Under the pieces are notes generated by a model, which searched no databases, was not told the DNA's origin, and saw nothing but the letters and a program-made list of their open reading frames with translations. Source: Candidatus Magasanikiibacteriota bacterium (GTDB lineage: Bacteria; Patescibacteriota; Patescibacteriia; Magasanikbacterales; GWA2-37-8). From it: a stretch of DNA of 7,058 nucleotides. Within the stretch, counting starts at the first letter, position 1. Each line of letters opens with the position of its first letter. The DNA lies in assembly GCA_903858555.1 (NCBI GenBank), contig CAIOJG010000089.1, positions 1 through 7,058 on the forward strand, given 5' to 3'. Positions 1-4,318 of this stretch are shown here, in pieces. Position numbers and translations under genes: made by a program.

Positions 1-9
1 ATATAAACA

Positions 10-37
10 AAAAACACCCGAATTATCGGATGTTTTT
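10..37 (-). terminator. Intrinsic terminator of the glycosyltransferase gene (possibly bidirectional)
   Basis: An 11-bp stem with one internal C/A mismatch: positions 10-16 pair with 31-37, and CCGA 18-21 pairs with TCGG 26-29 around the loop ATTA. On the minus strand it lies about 23 bases after the stop codon and is followed by a T-rich tract. On the plus strand it is also followed by T's (33-43), so it may also end a gene entering from the left. Confidence 0.75.
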
Positions 38-59
38 ATTTTTAATTGGTATAGTGCGG

Positions 60-1217
60 TTAAGCTTCAATTATTTTAAACCTCGCATTTGCGTCATCAT
101 TTTTGGCGTAGATTTCTACGGTCTCTTTGCCCAATTTTTCCCAGTGATATTTTTGGGTGGCTAATTTCAAATTGGTTTTGCCTTTGGAGTTACGCAGTTT
201 TTCATCTTTCATCAAAGCCACAATTTTATCCGCTAAAGAACTGATACTGGCATTGCGGAAAAGAAAATCATGATCATCAATTATTTCTTGGTGTTCCGGA
301 ATATCCGACAGCAATACCGGTCGGCCATAAGCCATCGCTTGCAATACCGAGATTGGCAAACCTTCATTTTCGGACGGGTTTACATACAGCGCACAGTTGG
401 CATAAATTTCTTCGAGTATCGGACCACTCAACCAATCGGTCATCACAATACTTTTATCTCCACGAGCAATCTGACGTAATTGTTTTACATAATCATCCGT
501 AAAAGTACTACCACCAACAATTGCCAGTTTATAGTTTTTCAATAATTCCGGATATTGCGCGCGTGCCAGCTGCCAAGCCTCCATCAAATAATGAACACCT
601 TTGTGTGGTACCAGACGAGCAACCATCAATAAATATTTATTTTTTTCTAATTCAAATTTTTCCAATAGTGATTCACCTTTGGATGTGGAAGTCATTACAC
701 CGTTTGGAATAAAATCCGTCTTGTGGTGAAATTCATTCAAACAATAATTTTGAATTGTTTTGGATACCGCAATAGTCTGGTGGGGGAAAGTACAAGCGGC
801 TTTTTCCCCGAGCCATAAAACAAAGCGCGCGAACACGCCCCATTTTTGGTGGTAGCGATCAATACAGTGAAAGGTGGCAATCACTTTAGTTTTTGGAGAA
901 AGAATTCTTGGGATAAAAGAAAGCAAAGCCGGACCAACACCGTGGTAGTGAATCACGTCACAGTTCTGGCGCAAGGCGTGCAGAGTAGCTGTAAAGGTAC
1001 CGGTAATGGCATCCAAATTTTTAGTGTGGATACTTGGGGTATGAACAATCTTAACACCGTGGTAATTTTTAAGAACTTTAGGAGTGTACCAAGTGCGGGC
1101 GTATACTAAAACATCGTGGCCCTGTTTTACCAGTTCACGCGACAAATCTTCTACGTGGCGTTCGATGCCGCCGTAGATGGCTGGTGCCCCTTTTTGTCCG
1201 ATCATCGCGATACGCAT
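60..1217 (-). CDS. Glycosyltransferase family 4 (GT-B fold)
   Basis: The 385-residue protein has the usual length and layout of GT4 enzymes, which move a sugar from a nucleotide donor to a lipid or glycan acceptor at the inner face of the membrane. The N-terminal Rossmann half opens with MRIAMIGQKG and a GGIERH motif (16-21), and residues 87-92 read DVIHYH. The C-terminal donor-binding half has ARLVPHKG (200-207, with Arg201 and Lys206 expected to contact phosphates) and SENEGLPISVLQAMAYGRPV (282-301). The family EX7E motif is present as Glu285 with Gln293 in place of the second Glu. The donor and acceptor cannot be read from the sequence. A consensus promoter lies 33 bases upstream of the ATG and a terminator follows the stop, so it is probably monocistronic. 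No Shine-Dalgarno site is evident. Residues GQKGAPAIYGGIERH also resemble rhamnosyl/mannosyltransferase-type GT4s. Confidence 0.93.
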   Translation of the reverse strand: MRIAMIGQKGAPAIYGGIERHVEDLSRELVKQGHDVLVYARTWYTPKVLKNYHGVKIVHTPSIHTKNLDAITGTFTATLHALRQNCDVIHYHGVGPALLSFIPRILSPKTKVIATFHCIDRYHQKWGVFARFVLWLGEKAACTFPHQTIAVSKTIQNYCLNEFHHKTDFIPNGVMTSTSKGESLLEKFELEKNKYLLMVARLVPHKGVHYLMEAWQLARAQYPELLKNYKLAIVGGSTFTDDYVKQLRQIARGDKSIVMTDWLSGPILEEIYANCALYVNPSENEGLPISVLQAMAYGRPVLLSDIPEHQEIIDDHDFLFRNASISSLADKIVALMKDEKLRNSKGKTNLKLATQKYHWEKLGKETVEIYAKNDDANARFKIIEA

Positions 1218-1249
1218 TTTGGCTTAGCTTAGGTTAATTAAAACATTCC

Positions 1250-1278
1250 ATAATAGCAGGAATCGCCGGTTTTGTCAA
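1250..1278 (-). promoter_or_regulatory. Sigma70-type promoter of the glycosyltransferase
   Basis: Read on the minus strand: TTGACA (1273-1278), a 17-base spacer, then TATTAT (1250-1255). This is a near-perfect housekeeping promoter. Transcription should start near 1243, giving a leader of about 26 bases before the ATG at 1217. Confidence 0.85.
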
Positions 1279-1306
1279 GGGGGTATGGGCTATTTTGGCT
1301 AATCTA

Positions 1307-1315
1307 TGATATAAT
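1307..1315 (+). promoter_or_regulatory. Extended -10 promoter of the DUF4015 gene
   Basis: TGaTATAAT is a perfect extended -10 element, with no good -35 hexamer upstream. The expected start near 1322 is only about 5 bases before the ATG at 1327. The AAAGG at 1316-1320 would then lie outside the mRNA, making the transcript nearly leaderless. It fires away from the glycosyltransferase promoter. Confidence 0.7.
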
Positions 1316-1326
1316 AAAGGCTAAAT

Positions 1327-2529
1327 ATGGATGAACAAAAACAACCAAAGAAAATTGAGGTATTGGTAGGTGTCTTGGCCTGCTTGTTTCTCGTAGTTGC
1401 TGTCAAGTTGGCCATCTCTTGGCGACCGCATTTTGATCTGAATTTTAATTTTGCTTTACCCAAGTTTTCGTGGGCGAGTGAAGAGCAAAAAATAGCGTCT
1501 GCGCCCAATGTTTCTGCTGCCACGACGACTGTTGTGGAACCGATAGTGCCTAGAGAAAAATCTACCGTTAAAGTGGTCAAAGGAATTTACCTTACCGCCA
1601 ACTCCGCGGCCAGTTCAAAAAAAATAGATGAAATAATTAAATTGGTAGATGCCACCGAACTCAATGCGGTGGTCTTGGATATCAAAGATTATACCGGCAA
1701 TATCTTATATGATAGTAAAATACCGCTCGTCAATGAATTGCATACCAAACGAGTCGTAGTTAAAGATTATCCGGCGATTATAAAAAAATTACATGATCAC
1801 GGAATTTATGTGATCGCGCGTCAGACTGTTTTTCAAGATCCGGTCTTGGCCGTGGCTAAACCAGAGTGGGCGATAAAAGCCAAGAGCGGTGGAATCTGGC
1901 ACGACCAAAAAGGCTTGTCATGGGTAGATGAAACTCGCCATGAAGTTTGGGATTATGATGTGGCAATCGCGCGGGAAGCGGCGGACATGGGTTTTGATGA
2001 ATTAAATTTTGATTACGTCCGTTTTCCAACCGATGGCAATATGAAAAACGCGGTGATGCCAAGTTCGAGTGCGCGCAATGAAGTGATGAAAAACTTCTAT
2101 CATTATTTGTCGGATAAATTAAAAGATAAACCGGTATATTTGTCTTTAGATTTTTTTGGATTAATTATGGAGGTGCATGACGGAATGGATATCGGTCAAA
2201 GAATAGAAAGTGCCAGTGACGCCGTGGATTATATTTCGCCGATGATGTATCCGTCGCATTATGCCAAAGGACAAATGGGTTTTGCCAATCCGGCCGATCA
2301 TCCGGGTGAAATTGTAAACAACGGCATGAAAAAAGGGGAGCCGTCTTTTGTGGATAAGCGTGCGGTGGTGCGACCGTGGTTACAGGCGTTCAATCTGGGC
2401 GCGATGTACGATGCGACTAAAATCCGGGCACAGATAGACGCAGTTGAGAAATATCCAAATGCCGGCTGGCTTCTGTGGAATGCTTCCAATCGCTATACCA
2501 CGGCTGGTCTAAAAATAGAGACAAAATAA
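1327..2529 (+). CDS. Membrane-anchored DUF4015 (putative glycosyl hydrolase) protein
   Basis: The 400-residue protein has a short cytoplasmic N-terminus and one membrane segment at about 11-31, which acts as an uncleaved anchor. An Ala/Ser/Thr/Pro-rich linker (about 57-82) leads to a domain from about 83 to the end. Recognisable DUF4015 blocks are VKGIYLTANSAAS (84-96), ELNAVVLDIKDYTGNI (111-126), FDELNFDYVRFPTDG (223-237) and DYISPMMYPSHY (301-312). The family is predicted to be a TIM-barrel hydrolase related to alpha-glycosidases, and Asp224, Glu225 and Asp229 are candidate active-site acids. The substrate is unknown. The protein probably faces outward, on the cell surface. It diverges from the glycosyltransferase gene, which fits a shared role in surface glycans, but that is inference. 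The start is supported by the promoter just upstream. Confidence 0.9.
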   Translation: MDEQKQPKKIEVLVGVLACLFLVVAVKLAISWRPHFDLNFNFALPKFSWASEEQKIASAPNVSAATTTVVEPIVPREKSTVKVVKGIYLTANSAASSKKIDEIIKLVDATELNAVVLDIKDYTGNILYDSKIPLVNELHTKRVVVKDYPAIIKKLHDHGIYVIARQTVFQDPVLAVAKPEWAIKAKSGGIWHDQKGLSWVDETRHEVWDYDVAIAREAADMGFDELNFDYVRFPTDGNMKNAVMPSSSARNEVMKNFYHYLSDKLKDKPVYLSLDFFGLIMEVHDGMDIGQRIESASDAVDYISPMMYPSHYAKGQMGFANPADHPGEIVNNGMKKGEPSFVDKRAVVRPWLQAFNLGAMYDATKIRAQIDAVEKYPNAGWLLWNASNRYTTAGLKIETK

Positions 2530-2544
2530 TTGGGGATAAATCCA

Positions 2545-2573
2545 TTGACCCTTTCTGTTTTTTGTGCTATTAT
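2545..2573 (+). promoter_or_regulatory. Sigma70-type promoter of the GC-rich gene unit
   Basis: TTGACC (2545-2550), a 17-base spacer and TATTAT (2568-2573), beginning 15 bases after the stop of the DUF4015 gene. The predicted start, about 2580, lies roughly 310 bases upstream of the next large gene, so the transcript would have a very long leader. A weaker second promoter is possible inside the leader: TTGATT (2658-2663), 16 bases, TATAAA (2680-2685). Confidence 0.75.
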
Positions 2574-2581
2574 ATATTTAT

Positions 2582-2671
2582 ATGCAAAATAATCGCCATA
2601 ACAATTTGTCAATTATGAAGAAGGCTGTCGTAGTATGCCGTTCTTTGTTTTTGGTTATTGATTTAGGGTGA
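2582..2671 (+). CDS. Possible 29-residue leader peptide
   Basis: This small ORF starts about 2 bases after the predicted transcription start and would be translated leaderless. The product begins MQNNRHNNLSIMKKAVVVC and ends RSLFLVIDLG. A second in-frame ATG at 2615 would give an 18-residue peptide. Its TGA stop (2669-2671) falls inside the first of two TAGGGTGATT copies that compete for the same complementary segment (see the attenuator entry), which is the geometry of ribosome-controlled attenuators. The C-terminal half is rich in Val, Leu and Ile codons. There is no Shine-Dalgarno site, and an ORF of this size can occur by chance in AT-rich DNA, so only its position argues for translation. 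Confidence 0.35.
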   Translation: MQNNRHNNLSIMKKAVVVCRSLFLVIDLG

Positions 2672-2726
2672 TTAAATTGTATAAATAAAATTATTACAAA
2701 TCACCCTAATAAAATAGGGTGATTTT
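2664..2726 (+). promoter_or_regulatory. Attenuator-like competing hairpins (anti-terminator / terminator)
   Basis: TAGGGTGATT occurs at 2664-2673 and again at 2715-2724, with the complement AATCACCCTA at 2699-2708 between them. The middle segment can pair with the first copy (10 bp, 25-base loop) or with the second (11 bp, 2698-2708 with 2715-2725, 6-base loop). The second hairpin ends in TTTT and an AT-rich tract, so it could act as a weak intrinsic terminator. The two structures exclude each other. The regulator and signal are not known. Confidence 0.55.
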
Positions 2727-2736
2727 AATTAATATC

Positions 2737-2748
2737 GTTCTTTGAAAA
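2737..2748 (+). promoter_or_regulatory. boxA-like antitermination sequence
   Basis: GTTCTTTGAAAA closely resembles the boxA elements of Firmicute rRNA leaders and spacers (GTTCTTTGAAAA) and more loosely the enterobacterial TGCTCTTTAACA, which bind NusB-NusE(S10). It lies just after the terminator-like hairpin and before the structured leader, where an antitermination site would be useful. The assignment rests on sequence resemblance only. Confidence 0.35.
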
Positions 2749-2752
2749 AATT

Positions 2753-2764
2753 AGAGTAGCGCGC
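2753..2764 (+). repeat. Left arm of a 12-base inverted repeat flanking the GC-rich unit
   Basis: AGAGTAGCGCGC here is the exact reverse complement of GCGCGCTACTCT at 3323-3334, about 560 bases away. The pair encloses the long hairpin, the GC-rich gene and most of its 3' region. It could close a long-range RNA stalk or be the ends of an inserted segment. No flanking target duplication was found. Confidence 0.55.
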
Positions 2765-2788
2765 AAAAAATGTGATTGTTTGTTAAAA

Positions 2789-2829
2789 GTGGGTAAACAT
2801 TGTCCAAAATTTGGGCAATGTTTACCCAC
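2789..2829. repeat. Near-perfect 20-bp inverted repeat (long hairpin)
   Basis: Arms 2789-2808 and 2810-2829 are complementary over 20 positions with one G/T wobble (2803 with 2815), centred on 2809. In RNA a few central pairs would open to form the loop, leaving about 17 bp. No T-run follows, so it is not a standard terminator. It may be a ribonuclease processing site, a barrier protecting the downstream mRNA, or a DNA-binding palindrome. Confidence 0.8.
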
Positions 2830-2848
2830 TAGTAGCAACGTCGCAAAT

Positions 2849-2899
2849 GTGGGAAACCCAAACCACTTCTCGTAAGAGAAGGAGGAACCATGTCCCACG
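2849..2899 (+). promoter_or_regulatory. Structured ribosome binding site of the GC-rich gene
   Basis: GGAGG (2881-2885) within AGAAGGAGG is the strongest Shine-Dalgarno site in the window, 4 bases before the ATG at 2890. It abuts a hairpin, CTTCTC (2866-2871) with GAGAAG (2876-2881) around a GTAA tetraloop of the stable GNRA class. GTGGGA (2849-2854) can pair with TCCCAC (2893-2898) just inside the gene, enclosing the whole initiation region. The same GTGGG could instead pair with CCCAC at 2825-2829. Confidence 0.55.
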
Positions 2900-3279
2900 C
2901 CCTTGAAGAAGCAAAGACTTTCGGTCGTTCACAATCTGGCGGTCCGACGCATCCCGCGGCCCCGCCGATGACTCCGCCTTTCGCGCCGTCTGTCGGCGAG
3001 GAGGACGTTCTGCAACGTCGCATTTCCCGGAAGCAGTGGAAGCGGAAAGATCCGCAGCGGCTGTTGGCAATGGCGACCAAAGTTGACCACAAGACCTTCC
3101 GTCTCGTCGTCCTTAAGGGTCTGCCTGATGACCTGCAAGGCCTTGCCAAGCAGAAGCGCAAGGAATATCGCGCCAAGCTGTTGGCCGATCATCCGCAGCG
3201 GCAGTCTCGCAGCGACAAGGCGCGTGGTTACGCTCAACGGGAAAAGGCGCAGCTGTTGGCACGTACCCTCAGCCGCTGA
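2890..3279 (+). CDS. Hypothetical basic 129-residue protein, GC-rich gene
   Basis: I do not recognise this protein. The N-terminal part is short and polar, followed by a Pro/Gly/Ala-rich, probably disordered stretch (about 17-35). Then comes a strongly basic region (43-55, with RRISRKQWKRK) and a C-terminal half rich in Lys, Arg, Gln and Leu, likely helical. The tripeptide LLA recurs at 58-60, 97-99 and 122-124, each encoded by CTGTTGGC plus one base, and ATCCGCAGCGG recurs at 3050 and 3191. There is no signal peptide or membrane segment. The charge suggests binding to nucleic acid or ribosomes (inference). By hand count, GC is about two-thirds at codon third positions and just under half at second positions. 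That supports real coding but is unlike the AT-rich neighbours, suggesting transfer or unusual selection. The start is set by the GGAGG site. A non-coding or dual role for the RNA remains possible. Confidence 0.65.
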   Translation: MSHALEEAKTFGRSQSGGPTHPAAPPMTPPFAPSVGEEDVLQRRISRKQWKRKDPQRLLAMATKVDHKTFRLVVLKGLPDDLQGLAKQKRKEYRAKLLADHPQRQSRSDKARGYAQREKAQLLARTLSR

Positions 3280-3285
3280 AGTTTC

Positions 3286-3301
3286 GTTGGCGAAAGCCGA
3301 C
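3286..3301 (+). other. GNRA-capped hairpin after the GC-rich gene
   Basis: GTTGGC (3286-3291) pairs with GCCGAC (3296-3301) around a GAAA tetraloop, seven bases after the stop codon. It can be extended by TCG/CGA pairs across a single bulged base. It may protect the 3' end of the mRNA or belong to a larger RNA fold. Confidence 0.5.
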
Positions 3302-3311
3302 CGACCTCTGG

Positions 3312-3355
3312 GGTTGGTAGTCGCGCGCTACTCTCCATGTCCAACCTTTATTTTT
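3312..3355 (+). terminator. Putative terminator of the GC-rich gene
   Basis: GGTTGG (3312-3317) pairs with CCAACC (3341-3346), with a small inner TAG/CTA stem, followed by TTTATTTTT (3347-3355). The long, poorly paired interior makes it an imperfect intrinsic terminator. GGTTGG can alternatively pair with CCGACC (3301-3306), which would disrupt it. Confidence 0.4.
3323..3334 (+). repeat. Right arm of the 12-base inverted repeat
   Basis: GCGCGCTACTCT is the exact reverse complement of 2753-2764. It overlaps the local terminator fold, so long-range pairing with the left arm would compete with that fold. Confidence 0.55.
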
Positions 3356-3376
3356 ACAAGTAAATGTTGGATATGG
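3335..3376. repeat. Inverted repeat overlapping the transporter promoter
   Basis: CCATGTCCAAC (3335-3345) and GTTGGATATGG (3366-3376) are complementary over 11 positions with one G/T wobble. The -35 region lies in the loop and the right arm runs into the TG of the extended -10. It could be an operator or part of the upstream gene's 3' structure. Confidence 0.45.
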
Positions 3377-3382
3377 TATAAT
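3353..3382 (+). promoter_or_regulatory. Extended -10 promoter of the transporter/hydrolase operon
   Basis: TTTACA (3353-3358), an 18-base spacer and TATAAT (3377-3382) preceded by TGG, an extended -10. The expected start near 3389 is about 4 bases before the ATG at 3393. The ATG at 3381 lies inside the -10 hexamer, so it cannot be the translation start from this promoter. Confidence 0.75.
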
Positions 3383-3392
3383 GACTGATATT

Positions 3393-4313
3393 ATGTGGCT
3401 CATACTTTCAGTTATCGGATATGGAGTTTTGGCAGTGGTGGCAATCATGGATAAATTTCTGTTGTCTTCCGCCAAAGTCCAGCCGGCACTTTACACTTTT
3501 TATTCCACCGCTTTTATTTTGCCGGTGGTTTTACTTTATCCGTTTGGCGTTCACAATCTAAATTCTTTTAGTGATTTTTTCTGGGCGCTATTTTGTGGCA
3601 TATCTTTTGCTCTGGCTTTATGGACGATGTTTTTGGGATTTGCGGTTAGTAAAGTTAGTCATCTGGGTCCGCTAATTGGCGCGGCGACACCGGTTTTTGC
3701 TCTGCTGTTTAGTCGATTATTTTTAGCTGAAATTTTATCCCCACAAGAATTATTTGCTTGCGCGTTGTTAGTTATCGGTTCGCTGTTCATTTCTTTTGAG
3801 AAAATAAAAAGACATTCGGGTTGGCATATTGGTATATTCTGGGGTGTGTTATCCGGTTTGTTTTTTGCGGCCTCTAATGTTAGCGCGAAATATATTTATG
3901 ACAGTTATGGTTTTTTAAGCGGATTTTTTTGGACCAGAACAGCGATTGCGGTAGTTGGTTTGTGTTTCTTTTTTCATCCCCAAGTTTTTCGCGCTATTTT
4001 TCATCCGACTATTTTAGATGAAATTAAAAATAAAATTTCTTACCATCGTCAACAGCGCAGTTTGTTTTTAGTTGGTGTGGATAAAATATTAGGTGTGATC
4101 GGGGTAGTGCTGATTCAATACGCAATTGCGATTGGCAGTGTGTCGTTGGTCAATGCTTTAAATGGTTTGCAATATGCTTTTTTGGTGGTATTCGTGATGT
4201 TGCTCAGTAAATTTTCACCACAAAGGTTTAAAGAAAATTATCAAAAAGATGAGGCGGCCCAAGAAGTTTTGGCCGTGATTATTATTATGATAGGTTTAGT
4301 TTTATTAGTTTGA
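3393..4313 (+). CDS. EamA/DMT-family permease
   Basis: A 306-residue, very hydrophobic integral membrane protein with about ten predicted helices, the size and pattern of drug/metabolite transporters built from two EamA repeats. The first repeat spans about 3-135 and ends with the characteristic block LGPLIGAATPVFALLFSRLF (91-110), followed by LAEILSPQE. The second spans about 146-306 and is more divergent, with a charged loop (about 205-223) before its last helices. Substrates in this superfamily include amino acids, nucleotide sugars and metabolites, and none can be assigned here. I place the start at 3393 (MWLILSVIGY) rather than the in-frame ATG four codons upstream, because that one sits in the -10 box. 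The hydrolase gene follows after 5 bases, so the two are probably co-transcribed. Confidence 0.88.
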   Translation: MWLILSVIGYGVLAVVAIMDKFLLSSAKVQPALYTFYSTAFILPVVLLYPFGVHNLNSFSDFFWALFCGISFALALWTMFLGFAVSKVSHLGPLIGAATPVFALLFSRLFLAEILSPQELFACALLVIGSLFISFEKIKRHSGWHIGIFWGVLSGLFFAASNVSAKYIYDSYGFLSGFFWTRTAIAVVGLCFFFHPQVFRAIFHPTILDEIKNKISYHRQQRSLFLVGVDKILGVIGVVLIQYAIAIGSVSLVNALNGLQYAFLVVFVMLLSKFSPQRFKENYQKDEAAQEVLAVIIIMIGLVLLV

Positions 4314-4318
4314 AAAAT

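Noticed and set aside
2530..2545. Terminator directly after the DUF4015 gene
   Set aside because: Only a 4-bp GGAT/ATCC match with an AA loop is present, too weak to call.
2664..2726. T-box riboswitch, suggested by AGGGTG
   Set aside because: The T-box core AGGGTGGNACCGCG is not present beyond AGGGTG, and there is no stem I specifier loop pattern.
2789..2829. Long hairpin as an intrinsic terminator
   Set aside because: ACTAGTAGC follows the stem on the plus strand, with no T-tract.
2753..3334. Transposon or MITE with 12-base terminal inverted repeats
   Set aside because: No direct target duplication flanks the repeats and no transposase is encoded. Kept only as an alternative explanation.
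2830..3340. RNase P RNA, tmRNA, SRP RNA or a group II intron in the GC-rich stretch
   Set aside because: I looked for their hallmark sequences by eye and found none. The GAAA hairpin at 3286-3301 lacks the intron domain V sequence, and codon-position bias favours a protein gene.
2822..3388. Other long ORFs overlapping the GC-rich gene (both strands, 82-115 codons)
   Set aside because: They arise because GC-rich DNA has few stop codons. None has a Shine-Dalgarno site or promoter like the frame at 2890.
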